Positions 53,525-61,588 of a DNA stretch of 64,000 nt are shown one piece after another. Position 1 is the first letter of the stretch; each line of letters opens with the position of its first letter. A model generated the notes under the pieces. It was given only the letters and a program-made list of their open reading frames with translations, ran no database searches and was not told where the DNA came from. This DNA is from JABMMZ01 sp964505065. Lineage in GTDB: Bacteria; Bacteroidota; Bacteroidia; NS11-12g; UBA955. The stretch is taken from contig CAZDGF010000001.1 in assembly GCA_964505065.1 (NCBI GenBank), positions 1-64,000 on the forward strand, written 5' to 3'. The position numbers were made by a program, and so were the translations under genes.

Positions 53525-54901
53525 TTAGTTAGATTTGGTATAAAGTTTTATAATTTTTCCTTTGCCTAAAGGTGTTAAAGGGCTTTCTATGTCATTCAAT
53601 TGGCAAATTTTTGCCATATCAAATTCATTAAATTTAGAACAAATGTCGTTTACAGTTTGGCTTTCAAAAGTAGAGATATAATAAAAATAACCGCTTTTAT
53701 TGTAATTGTTTACAGGCAATATAACCTCTCTTTGCTTTACAATTTTTAAGTTTGCCCCAGCTCTTAGTTTATTGCCTTTTAGCCTATTCCATCGTTTTAA
53801 ATCATTAACATATACATTATAAATATCTGCAACTTGGGCGGCTGTTTGCCCTTTTTTTACTTTATAAAATGTAGTGCTACTTTCATTTTTAATATAATTT
53901 TGAGGATTAAAAGCATTGGCGCTTATCAAATAAATACTGTCTTGCAATTGAGCCAATTGCATAGCTTTGGTATAAGGCAATAATACTGTTTTATTGTTTA
54001 CATAATGAGGAATTACACCGTCTTTATAGGTGCTATTCCACTCCATTTGCTCGTAATCGCTAATATTTACCATTGCAGCAATATATTTCATATCTATAGG
54101 GCAGCATACATTAAAAGGCACTACCATTTCATGGGCTTCCAAGCTATTTAGGCTTTCGTCAACAGGGGGCGAAAATGTCATTACAAAAACTGTTGCTATA
54201 AATTTAGGTATATAGTTTTGAGTTTCTTTCGGCAAGTACGGTTTTATTTCCCAAAAAGTTTTTTTTCCTCCACTTCTTGTAATGGCTTTGTTTACGTTTC
54301 CTGGTCCGCCATTGTATGCCGCCAAAGCCAATAACCAATCGCCAAAACGGTTGTAATTACTCATTAAATAATCGCAAGCCTTTTCTGTGCTTTTATACAT
54401 ATCTTTGCGTTCATCTACCTCATTGTCTATACGCAAATCCATCATTTTTCCTGTGCCTGGCATAAACTGCCATAAACCTGTAGCACCGCACCAGCTAACA
54501 GCATTCGGACTAAGCAAAGATTCAACAATAGACAAATATTTTATTTCATCGGGCATTCCTTTTTTATCTAAAATATCTTCAAAAATTCTAAAATAAATAT
54601 CTTTTCTGCCACTTGCTTTGGTTAAAAAAGTACTGTTAGGACTTTTCATATAGCCAATTTGTGTTTTTACTAAATCATTAAATTTAAAATCTATGGTACT
54701 GCCAAGTGTGGCTATAAGTTTATTAAATTTTTCTTCGTTTAAATTAGCTATATCTTCAGCAGAAATTACAGTTTTTTGCTTTGGCATAGTGCCTTGCATA
54801 AAGCTATGCGTAAGGCTATCTATACGTTTTATAGTATTTTGAGCATTTATATTGAATGAAAAATGCGATAAAATTAGCAATATAGAAATTTTTTTTATCA
54901 T
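53525..54901 (-). CDS. MltD-like lytic transglycosylase with LysM
   Basis: 458 residues from ATG 54901 (MIKKISILLILSHFSFNINA, signal peptide). A TTG 18 nt further up is inside the -7 box and is rejected. The SLT domain (about 110-230) has LSIVESLLSPNAVSWCGATG and LWQFMPGTGKMM, with catalytic Glu in SIVES, and LALAAYNGGPGNVNKAI. A LysM unit (YKVKKGQTAAQVADIYNV ... LKIV) near 340-390 and a weaker C-terminal one follow. It cleaves murein glycosidic bonds to 1,6-anhydro ends. First gene of the operon to the phospholipase gene. Confidence 0.9.
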   Translation of the reverse strand: MIKKISILLILSHFSFNINAQNTIKRIDSLTHSFMQGTMPKQKTVISAEDIANLNEEKFNKLIATLGSTIDFKFNDLVKTQIGYMKSPNSTFLTKASGRKDIYFRIFEDILDKKGMPDEIKYLSIVESLLSPNAVSWCGATGLWQFMPGTGKMMDLRIDNEVDERKDMYKSTEKACDYLMSNYNRFGDWLLALAAYNGGPGNVNKAITRSGGKKTFWEIKPYLPKETQNYIPKFIATVFVMTFSPPVDESLNSLEAHEMVVPFNVCCPIDMKYIAAMVNISDYEQMEWNSTYKDGVIPHYVNNKTVLLPYTKAMQLAQLQDSIYLISANAFNPQNYIKNESSTTFYKVKKGQTAAQVADIYNVYVNDLKRWNRLKGNKLRAGANLKIVKQREVILPVNNYNKSGYFYYISTFESQTVNDICSKFNEFDMAKICQLNDIESPLTPLGKGKIIKLYTKSN

Positions 54902-54916
54902 TTTTTTATAGTAGCG

Positions 54917-54947
54917 CAAAGCTAATAGTACCTAACGCAAAAAACAA
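54917..54947 (-). promoter_or_regulatory. predicted promoter of the mltD-like operon
   Basis: On the minus strand TTG (54947-54945), 20-nt spacer, TAGCTTTG (54924-54917): an exact match to the Bacteroidota consensus. Leader about 12 nt. Confidence 0.65.
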
Positions 54948-54970
54948 CCCTTTTATTGTGTAACAAATTG

Positions 54971-55000
54971 TTGGTTAATAACAATTAGTCATTATATTTG
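54971..55000 (+). promoter_or_regulatory. predicted promoter of alanine dehydrogenase gene
   Basis: TTG (54971-54973), 19-nt spacer, TATATTTG (54993-55000): an exact match to the Bacteroidota consensus. Leader about 28 nt. Confidence 0.7.
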
Positions 55001-55032
55001 TAATAATTGATTATTAATTTGTACACAACACT

Positions 55033-56265
55033 ATGGCAGAACAAAAAAAAGGTTTAATTTCTTTTAACGAATTAGCAAAAGAAGCTTTTGCTATGCAGCC
55101 TTTGGAGCAGGCAGCACCGCTTAAAAAAAACAATACTGGTTTATTTATTGGTATTCCAAAAGAAACTACGCAACAAGAAAACCGTGTTCCGCTTTCGCCA
55201 AGTGCGGTTGAGTTTTTAGTAAACAATGGGCATGAAATTGTTGTTGAAAGTAAAGCTGGCAATGCAAGTAATTTTAGTGATGATAAATACAGCGAAGCAG
55301 GGGCACGCATTGCTCATAGCCACCAAGAAGTATTTAAAGCAGATATTATTCTTAAAATTGAGCCACCAACAGATGCAGAAATTGAACTAATGCGACCAGA
55401 ACAAGTGCTTATTTCTGCTTTGCAATTAGACCAATTAACAGATGTTACACTAAACAAACTTTTACTCAAAAAAATAAATGCTATAGCCTATGAGTTTTTG
55501 CAAGATGATAGTGGCTCATTCCCCATAATTAGAGCAATGAGCGAAATGGCAGGGCATGCATCTATCCTACTGGCTGCGGAGTATTTAAACAATGCCAATA
55601 TAGGCAAAGGCGAATTATTGGGCGGTTTTACAGGCATTCCACCTACGCAGGTAGTTATAATTGGTGCAGGAGCAGTAGGCGAATATGCCTGCAAAGCGGC
55701 ATTGGGCTTGGGTGCAAATGTAAAAGTATTCGACAATGAATTGTACCGTTTAAGACGTTTACAAGAAAATATGGGTGGTAAAATTTTTACCAGTACAATA
55801 CAGCCAAATATTTTGCAAGAAGCCTTGCGTACAGCCGATGTAGCCATAGGCGCATTGCGTGGCGAATTGGGCAGAAGCCCTATTGTGGTATCTGAAACGA
55901 TGGTGCAACAAATGAAACCCAATAGCATTATTATAGATGTGAGTATAGACCAAGGCGGTGTGTTTGAAACAAGCGAAATAACCAACCATAAAAACCCTGT
56001 GTTTAAAAAGCACAATGTTATCCATTATTGTGTACCAAATATTACTGCCAGAGTATCTCGCACGGCAAGCTATGCTTTAAGCAATATTTTTACACCTATA
56101 CTCAATGATATGAGCAATTATGGTGGTTTTTATGAACTAACACGCATAGCAAAAGGCTTTAGAAATGGTGTTTATATTTACAAAGGTGCATTGGTAAACC
56201 AAGCTTTAGGCAATAAATTTGGCATAAAAGCTAAAGATTTGAATTTAATGATGAATTTGTTTTAG
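55033..56265 (+). CDS. ald: alanine dehydrogenase
   Basis: 410 residues. Catalyses reversible NAD-dependent deamination of L-alanine to pyruvate. Motifs: FIGIPKETTQQENRVPLSPS (substrate loop), GAGAVGEYACKAALGLGANV (Rossmann NAD loop with GxGxxG), and SIIIDVSIDQGGVFETSE and KHNVIHYCVPNITARVSRTA (PNT C-domain). The N-terminal ~35 residues are an extension usual in Bacteroidota members. Single-gene unit with its own promoter, and divergent from the mltD-like operon. Confidence 0.92.
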   Translation: MAEQKKGLISFNELAKEAFAMQPLEQAAPLKKNNTGLFIGIPKETTQQENRVPLSPSAVEFLVNNGHEIVVESKAGNASNFSDDKYSEAGARIAHSHQEVFKADIILKIEPPTDAEIELMRPEQVLISALQLDQLTDVTLNKLLLKKINAIAYEFLQDDSGSFPIIRAMSEMAGHASILLAAEYLNNANIGKGELLGGFTGIPPTQVVIIGAGAVGEYACKAALGLGANVKVFDNELYRLRRLQENMGGKIFTSTIQPNILQEALRTADVAIGALRGELGRSPIVVSETMVQQMKPNSIIIDVSIDQGGVFETSEITNHKNPVFKKHNVIHYCVPNITARVSRTASYALSNIFTPILNDMSNYGGFYELTRIAKGFRNGVYIYKGALVNQALGNKFGIKAKDLNLMMNLF

Positions 56266-56275
56266 GATTAATTAT

Positions 56276-57820
56276 CTATTTTCTTCTACTATATATTTCA
56301 ACTTGTTCGAACGCTGTATCTTTTACAAAAACAGAAGGTACAAATTGATTGAAAGTAGCTTTGGCTTCTGCTTCATCTTTCATTATTATATAGTTAGTAT
56401 CTAAAACTTTGGTTAAAGGATTGTTTTTGTAAAAAATAATGGCATTGGCATTTTCATATAATTGCTCGCTGTAATTGTTAATTTGGTCAATGCGAATATC
56501 TGTAGGTTTCTTATCGCTTTCAAAAGGTTGGTATCTAAAGTGTTTAACAAATAAATGATTAGGCAAATAAGCTGAAATATCTGTAAATATGGGCGACACA
56601 TTGGGTTTAGTGAGCAAGTAATTGTATGCTTTTTCGGCATTTGATTTAGCAGCAATATAAGTTTCTGTTTTTTCTCTTTTTAAAAAGTATTCAATATGCC
56701 CTGCTATAGGTTTTACTTCAAAAAAAGCTAAAAGCAAACAAGCAATTATAAGGGTATCTACCCACCATTTTTTTTCTAAACTTATACAACAACCAATAAT
56801 AAAAAACACCCAGCCAAAATACAAATAATGAGGCCAAATGCGTTTGGTAGTTATACTTACAAGTAATATTACAAATACACCGCTAAAAAACACCAATTGC
56901 TGAAATGTAATACTTTTACTTTTTATGCTTTTATAAATTACAAATGTAATAACTGATAATAGTAAAGGAATAAGCAAAAACCAATACAAGCCAAAATATT
57001 CTGTACCAATGTATTTTAACCATGTGAAAACGGTAATCTTAATATCGTCATAATCTTGCTTAATTGTGCCAAATGTATGGCTAATATACGATTGCCAATA
57101 AATACGTTTAACCACACCAAGTAATAATGTAGGCACACAAACTATTAAGCCAATAAAGAAATAAACACCTGTAAGCAGTATTTTTTTTATCCAATTTTGT
57201 TCATTTTTTAACCAAAAATAAATGCCAAAAACGGGCAATAATGCCAATACAGAAATTTTAGTACCAAAGGCTAATCCAAGAAATATAAAAGGACCAAATT
57301 TTTGAAAATTGTATTTCTGAATATAATAGAAAAATAATGCTAAAAAAAGAATTAAAAATGGCTCTGGCTTTGGTACAATACAAAAATAAAGCGTATAGGG
57401 CATAATGCACAATAGCAATGCAATAGCCGCTCGCAATTGCCAATATTTTTTATCTATAAAAACTACAATTAACAAATAAAAAGCAAACATTAAAACAGCA
57501 GAGTGGGTAATACGTGTTACAATAATTTGTCCTGTCAAACCCCATATTTTATAAGGTATATATGACACTAAAGCATCTACATAAAACAATGCTCTGCCAT
57601 ACATTACAGTATTGCCACTAATGGAGTAAAATATAAAATGCTTAGCGCTTTCAGGCGTTAGCATTGTATTTACATTGCCAATTGCAATAAGTTCATCAAA
57701 TTGACTAAACTTATCTTGAAAACCAAGCGTTCCTTGTGTTTGAAAAGTATTGAGATAACAAGTAATTAAAAAGAAAAAGAGAAGTAGTGTTTTAAATAGT
57801 TGCTGTTTTAGTTTTATCAT
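56276..57820 (-). CDS. polytopic membrane protein, GT-C-like glycosyltransferase
   Basis: 514 residues with about ten to twelve transmembrane segments in the first 400 and a soluble C-terminal ~130 residues. FDELIAIGNVNT lies in the first periplasmic loop; an acidic pair here is typical of GT-C fold (GT39-like) enzymes that use lipid-linked sugars. VPKPEPFLILFLALF and GLAFGTKISVLALLPVFG are further features of the class. Last gene of the five-gene operon (4 nt after GT2). The sugar and acceptor are not known, and the GT-C call is by layout. Confidence 0.65.
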   Translation of the reverse strand: MIKLKQQLFKTLLLFFFLITCYLNTFQTQGTLGFQDKFSQFDELIAIGNVNTMLTPESAKHFIFYSISGNTVMYGRALFYVDALVSYIPYKIWGLTGQIIVTRITHSAVLMFAFYLLIVVFIDKKYWQLRAAIALLLCIMPYTLYFCIVPKPEPFLILFLALFFYYIQKYNFQKFGPFIFLGLAFGTKISVLALLPVFGIYFWLKNEQNWIKKILLTGVYFFIGLIVCVPTLLLGVVKRIYWQSYISHTFGTIKQDYDDIKITVFTWLKYIGTEYFGLYWFLLIPLLLSVITFVIYKSIKSKSITFQQLVFFSGVFVILLVSITTKRIWPHYLYFGWVFFIIGCCISLEKKWWVDTLIIACLLLAFFEVKPIAGHIEYFLKREKTETYIAAKSNAEKAYNYLLTKPNVSPIFTDISAYLPNHLFVKHFRYQPFESDKKPTDIRIDQINNYSEQLYENANAIIFYKNNPLTKVLDTNYIIMKDEAEAKATFNQFVPSVFVKDTAFEQVEIYSRRK

Positions 57821-57824
57821 ATTG

Positions 57825-58556
57825 TCATGTTTTTAGTTTTGTTTTTAATTCAAAAATATACTTAAACGTGCGTTTTATTAATTTGTATTTTACCTTAAAA
57901 GTTGAGCCACTTCCGCCCTTTGCTTCGCCATACAATCGGGGTAAAAAGAAAACAGGAAAATCTATTATTGTACCCATAGTTTTGGCTTGAAAAAGCCAGT
58001 ATAAATCCAATGAAAAATCTAATGGAGCATTGGTTTTTATGGTATTGTAAAAATTTTTGTGAAACAATTTGGGTTGTGCATTTATTTCTGTTAATCTTTT
58101 CTTTAAAACTATGCTGCTAACCAATGCCATACACCAACTAAAAAAAGCTTCGCTCGGTTTTCTATTGCTTCTATAACCTTTTACTAAAATGGGTTTTTGG
58201 GTATTGGTTAAAATAATATCCAAAGCTTTAAAAACATCAGCAGGGTCTGTTTGCAAATCGGCATGGGTCCAAGCCAAATATTCGCCTTTTGCTTTTTCTA
58301 ATCCAAATAAAATACCATAGCCATAGCCTTTGTTTTGAGGTACAGTAATGGCTTGTATGTTTTCTTCTATGGCTTTTAATTCTTGAATAAAAACATTGGC
58401 AGAATTATCTGTACTGCCGTTGTTTACCAATAAAACTTCACATTCGGAATGTTGCTTTCCTCTCAATAATGCCTTTAGTTTAGCCACAATATGCGGAATG
58501 TTTTTTTCCTCATTGTAGCAGGGAATTATGATGCTTAACTGTACATTATTTTCCAT
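57825..58556 (-). CDS. family 2 glycosyltransferase
   Basis: About 243 residues from ATG 58556 (MENNVQLSIIIPCYNEEKNI). A GT-A fold: SIIIPCYNEEKNIP (nucleotide site), VLLVNNGSTDNSANV, QNKGYGYGILFGLEKAKGEY and WTHADLQTDPADV (DxD-like, here HADLQTD). This resembles DPM/GtrB-like enzymes that make polyprenyl-phosphate sugars, which would supply the GT-C protein. No transmembrane segments are obvious at the C-terminus. It overlaps the upstream nucleotidyltransferase by 11 nt; a longer frame to 58652 lies inside that gene. Confidence 0.85.
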   Translation of the reverse strand: MENNVQLSIIIPCYNEEKNIPHIVAKLKALLRGKQHSECEVLLVNNGSTDNSANVFIQELKAIEENIQAITVPQNKGYGYGILFGLEKAKGEYLAWTHADLQTDPADVFKALDIILTNTQKPILVKGYRSNRKPSEAFFSWCMALVSSIVLKKRLTEINAQPKLFHKNFYNTIKTNAPLDFSLDLYWLFQAKTMGTIIDFPVFFLPRLYGEAKGGSGSTFKVKYKLIKRTFKYIFELKTKLKT

Positions 58557-59316
58557 AAGCATGTTGGGACAATTGTTTAAAAAATGTTTCCCAATAATTA
58601 AAGGTTTTATAATCGGTAGGTGTACCCCAGCAAATATAATGCTGCACCTCAAAAGCCTTTACTTTTTTACCCATAGTTAATAAATCTTTAATACATTCAT
58701 CTACATAAAATTCATTGTTAATTTTACGGTTTTCTGCTATCATTTTTTCGGCTGCTTGTACAAAATAATTGCCTTGCTTAAACCAAAAAGCACCCACAAT
58801 AGCATGGTTTTGGATAGGATTTGGCATATCGTATTTCACTTTTACATCGGTAATATTATTTTCAATATCTGCTATTACCCAGCCATAAGCTTTTGGATTT
58901 TCTACAACTGCTTGGTTATTTTTAAATGTAAATACAATGGCATCGGCTGTTTGTTTACAATCTTCAAATTTTTGATGATTGTAAACCATTCCGTTATCGC
59001 TTGCGCCTATTATTAATTCTTCATTGTTATTAATTAAATGCTTTGCTTTCAAACAGGTTATAGCCTGCCCTTCTGTCAATTCATTTAACACAATTATTTC
59101 TGTATTTGGGTAATATTTTTTTAATTCTTTATCAATACCAAATTCTGAAATATGAAAATCTCTTAAAATAAAAATTTCTTTATCTGCACTTGGTAAAGCA
59201 TTACTTGCCTGCACCACCATAGGCAAATTCATAATTGGTAGTAAAGGTTTGGGCGTTGTATAACCTTCTGTTGCAAAACGGCTGCCAGCCCCTGCCATTG
59301 GTATTAGTTTATTCAT
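58546..59316 (-). CDS. sugar-phosphate-type nucleotidyltransferase 2
   Basis: 256 residues. Opens MNKLIPMAGAGSRFATEGYT, the signature of nucleotide-diphospho-sugar pyrophosphorylases (GxGSRF), followed by TPKPLLPIMNLPMV. ELIIGASDNGMVY gives the metal-binding Asp. The C-terminal WGTPTDYKTFNYWETFF is a typical end of this subfamily. It joins a phosphorylated compound to NTP; the substrate is not readable. It is a paralogue of the next gene upstream (4-nt overlap). Confidence 0.85.
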   Translation of the reverse strand: MNKLIPMAGAGSRFATEGYTTPKPLLPIMNLPMVVQASNALPSADKEIFILRDFHISEFGIDKELKKYYPNTEIIVLNELTEGQAITCLKAKHLINNNEELIIGASDNGMVYNHQKFEDCKQTADAIVFTFKNNQAVVENPKAYGWVIADIENNITDVKVKYDMPNPIQNHAIVGAFWFKQGNYFVQAAEKMIAENRKINNEFYVDECIKDLLTMGKKVKAFEVQHYICWGTPTDYKTFNYWETFFKQLSQHAYGK

Positions 59317-60083
59317 TTGCTATAGGCTTCAAAAATACTGCTCCAATTGTTGTATTCGCTCATATCTTGCGGTGTTCCCCATTGGCAAAAATGAGGAATT
59401 TTATCGTAAACCAAAACATCTAATTTATCTTGTAAAATTAAATTGTAAACCAAACTAATATAATACTCTCCATTCAATGTTATTTGCTTATCCATTAAAA
59501 GTTGAAAATACTTTTTTACATATTTTCCTTTGTCAAAATAATAAGTACCTGCCGAGTGGTAGCCCTTGCTTTTATCTGGTTCAAAACTGTATTTTTCTTT
59601 AATTTCAGTTAATAGCATTTTATCATCAACTTGGCAACCTGCGTATAGATTATTAGGATGCAATAAATGCGGATGAAACCCTGTGTAACAAGGAATAGCG
59701 CCTGAAAAATTTCTTTTATTTACAGCTTGTTTAAAATCTTCATAATCCCAATTCATGTAAAAATCGCAATAATTGCAAATTACTTGTTCTTCATCATCTA
59801 TTAAATGAAATGCTTGCGCAACGGTATAAACAGGTCCAAGTTTATGTTCGTTAATGCCTAATATTTGAGCGCTTGGTTTTATTTTAAGTAAAGTTTTTTC
59901 TAAATTTGTAGTTTGCAACATATCATTTCTACAAATAAAAATAACATCTGCCTCTGTTGGAAAAAGGCTAACCACATATTCTATAATTGGCAAGCCATGC
60001 ATTGGTATCAATGCTTTATAGGTTGTGTATCCAGCTTCTACAAAACGGCTGCCCTGCCCTGTCATAGGTATTATTATTTTCAT
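59313..60083 (-). CDS. sugar-phosphate-type nucleotidyltransferase 1
   Basis: 256 residues. Opens MKIIIPMTGQGSRFVEAGYT, with the same GxGSRF signature and TYKALIPMHGLPIIEYVV. The metal-binding Asp is in VICNYCDFYMNWDY. It ends QWGTPQDMSEYNNWSSIF. Same fold and length as its neighbour but clearly diverged, so two different activated compounds are probable. ATG overlaps the GDPD stop by 4 nt (ATGA type), and its own stop overlaps the next start by 4 nt. Confidence 0.85.
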   Translation of the reverse strand: MKIIIPMTGQGSRFVEAGYTTYKALIPMHGLPIIEYVVSLFPTEADVIFICRNDMLQTTNLEKTLLKIKPSAQILGINEHKLGPVYTVAQAFHLIDDEEQVICNYCDFYMNWDYEDFKQAVNKRNFSGAIPCYTGFHPHLLHPNNLYAGCQVDDKMLLTEIKEKYSFEPDKSKGYHSAGTYYFDKGKYVKKYFQLLMDKQITLNGEYYISLVYNLILQDKLDVLVYDKIPHFCQWGTPQDMSEYNNWSSIFEAYSK

Positions 60084-60793
60084 AATAAATTCAATAATTG
60101 TTGAGGATAATCTGTATAAAAATGCTGAACACCCATAGCCAAATATTCTTTCATTTTTTGTTCATCATTAATTACACAAGCACCAAATCTCATATTTTCT
60201 TTTTTAATTTTTTCAATTTTTTCGGCTGTTATACCTTGCCATTCATACATTAGGGTTTCAAAACCATATTGTTGGGCTATAAATAAATCAGTTTCAAAAT
60301 GGGTATGTGGGGGTCTATCCCAAAACACAGGAATTTTGTTATCCAACTGCTTTACTTGTATTAAATATTCACAATTGGTATCATTAAAAGCTATTTGGTT
60401 GAGTATTTCCATTTTTTTAGCCAATTGATAAGCCATGTTTACCAATCCATAGTTTTTAGGTTGAATAGAAATAGTGGTATTTGTGCCTTTTACCAATTCT
60501 AAAACATCTGCCAAAAGCGGTAAATTATAATGAGTATTTGGATTAAAATAATGTCCAAAATTTAAGGTTTTTAGCACATCGTATCTTGTTTGTGCTACAA
60601 TTTTATGTTTGCCTGTAACTCTTGATGCGCTTTCATCGTGGGTAACTACCAATTGCCCGCAAGCCGTTAGCTGAATATCCAACTCCAGCCAACTGCACCC
60701 CATACCTACAGCACTTTCAAAAGCGGGCATTGTATTTTCAGGAAATTGGCTCATATTTCCTCTATGAGCAGCCACTCCGTTTCCAAAATTCAT
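60080..60793 (-). CDS. glycerophosphodiester phosphodiesterase-family protein
   Basis: 237 residues. GDPD motifs: AAHRGNMSQFPENTMPAFES (His10, Arg11, Glu19, Asn20), LELDIQLTACGQLVVTHDES (Glu37, Asp39, His52, Asp53). The later family motif, usually IEIK, reads ISIQPK with Gln111 in place of Glu and Lys113 kept. No signal peptide, so it is cytoplasmic. GDPDs cut glycerophosphodiesters to glycerol-3-phosphate. It is first in a tightly packed five-gene operon, so its product may feed the nucleotidyltransferases. A TACTTTTG box is 4 nt before the ATG. Confidence 0.85.
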   Translation of the reverse strand: MNFGNGVAAHRGNMSQFPENTMPAFESAVGMGCSWLELDIQLTACGQLVVTHDESASRVTGKHKIVAQTRYDVLKTLNFGHYFNPNTHYNLPLLADVLELVKGTNTTISIQPKNYGLVNMAYQLAKKMEILNQIAFNDTNCEYLIQVKQLDNKIPVFWDRPPHTHFETDLFIAQQYGFETLMYEWQGITAEKIEKIKKENMRFGACVINDEQKMKEYLAMGVQHFYTDYPQQLLNLL

Positions 60794-60797
60794 AAGG

Positions 60798-60805
60798 CAA
60801 AAGTA
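60798..60805 (-). promoter_or_regulatory. -7 promoter box of the GDPD operon, TACTTTTG
   Basis: Exact TAnnTTTG on the minus strand, 4 nt before the ATG at 60793, with the same TTTGCCT(T/A)ATG string as two lipoprotein genes. Predicts a leaderless message. Confidence 0.5.
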
Positions 60806-60812
60806 AGGGAAA

Positions 60813-61121
60813 TTATTTTTTTTGATAGATAATTTTACCTACCCTTTTAATATGTTCTAATAAATCTTCATTTTTAATTGTTAAATGATTTGAAACATCA
60901 AATTTTATTGGCATCATTAAATCATCTAAATCCATTTCAATTTTATTAATTGTAGTTGAATTTATGCTTTTGCCAATTAAGGTAATATCAATATCAGAAT
61001 ATGGTTTAAAATTACCTTTGGCTCTTGAGCCATAAAGTATCACACTTTCAATTATGTCATAATTTGAAAATACTTTTTGAATATTTTGTAACGTACTTAA
61101 ACTTAATCCAAAATCATTCAT
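60813..61121 (-). CDS. MNT-type nucleotidyltransferase (antitoxin-like)
   Basis: 102 residues. VILYGSRAKGNFKPYSDIDI has the GSx10DxD motif exactly (Gly31-Ser32, Asp43, Asp45), with a third Asp at 75 (KFDVSN). This is the minimal nucleotidyltransferase of HEPN-MNT pairs; a known member (MntA) transfers AMP to its HEPN partner and silences it. The ATG overlaps the stop of the HEPN gene by 4 nt. Confidence 0.9.
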   Translation of the reverse strand: MNDFGLSLSTLQNIQKVFSNYDIIESVILYGSRAKGNFKPYSDIDITLIGKSINSTTINKIEMDLDDLMMPIKFDVSNHLTIKNEDLLEHIKRVGKIIYQKK

Positions 61122-61543
61122 AATTTTGAAGTCATAATGGTTTTAAATTCATAAAATTCATTAAAATATTGTAAAATAATTTTATTATAAATTTCATTAA
61201 CCGTATCTTCATTGTAGGTATGCGATGTTTTATTTCTACTACCTATCATATCCATCCAAATTTCTCCATTTAAAATTAATTTCAAATTAAAGGCTTCTCT
61301 TGTAGCATCTCTTGAGCCTCCAATAGTATTATTGCCTTGATATTCTGCATAATCTTTCATTACATTCCAAGCAAGCTCGTGGGTATATTCAAATCTTTGA
61401 ATTAATCCTTCTTTTATCATTTCTTGCAAAGTAGATTCATTCAATTTAATATTTTCTTGAATCAATTGCATTGATAATTCAAGCTTTTCAAATGCTTTTA
61501 AAAAATTATAAAACCGTTGTTTCCATCTTATATCTTCATCCAT
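61118..61543 (-). CDS. HEPN-family protein, HI0074-like (toxin-like)
   Basis: 141 residues, all helical. RFEYTHELAWNVMKDYAEYQ and the C-terminal RNKTSHTY (103-110) match the NTase_sub_bind/HI0074 group of HEPN proteins. RNKTSHTY fits the Rx4HxY motif exactly, in which Arg and His form an RNase site and Tyr is the AMP acceptor in HepT. Upstream gene of the pair. A TAAATTTG -7 box lies at 61558-61565. Confidence 0.9.
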   Translation of the reverse strand: MDEDIRWKQRFYNFLKAFEKLELSMQLIQENIKLNESTLQEMIKEGLIQRFEYTHELAWNVMKDYAEYQGNNTIGGSRDATREAFNLKLILNGEIWMDMIGSRNKTSHTYNEDTVNEIYNKIILQYFNEFYEFKTIMTSKL

Positions 61544-61557
61544 ACAATTAAAAAAAA

Positions 61558-61565
61558 CAAATTTA
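61558..61565 (-). promoter_or_regulatory. -7 promoter box of HEPN-MNT pair, TAAATTTG
   Basis: Exact TAnnTTTG on the minus strand, 14 nt before the ATG at 61543. Confidence 0.4.
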
Positions 61566-61588
61566 ATTAAAAAAAATTCAATATTTAA

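Noticed and set aside
54902..54919. TTG start for the mltD-like gene
   Set aside because: It overlaps the -7 promoter box; ATG 54901 begins a normal signal peptide.
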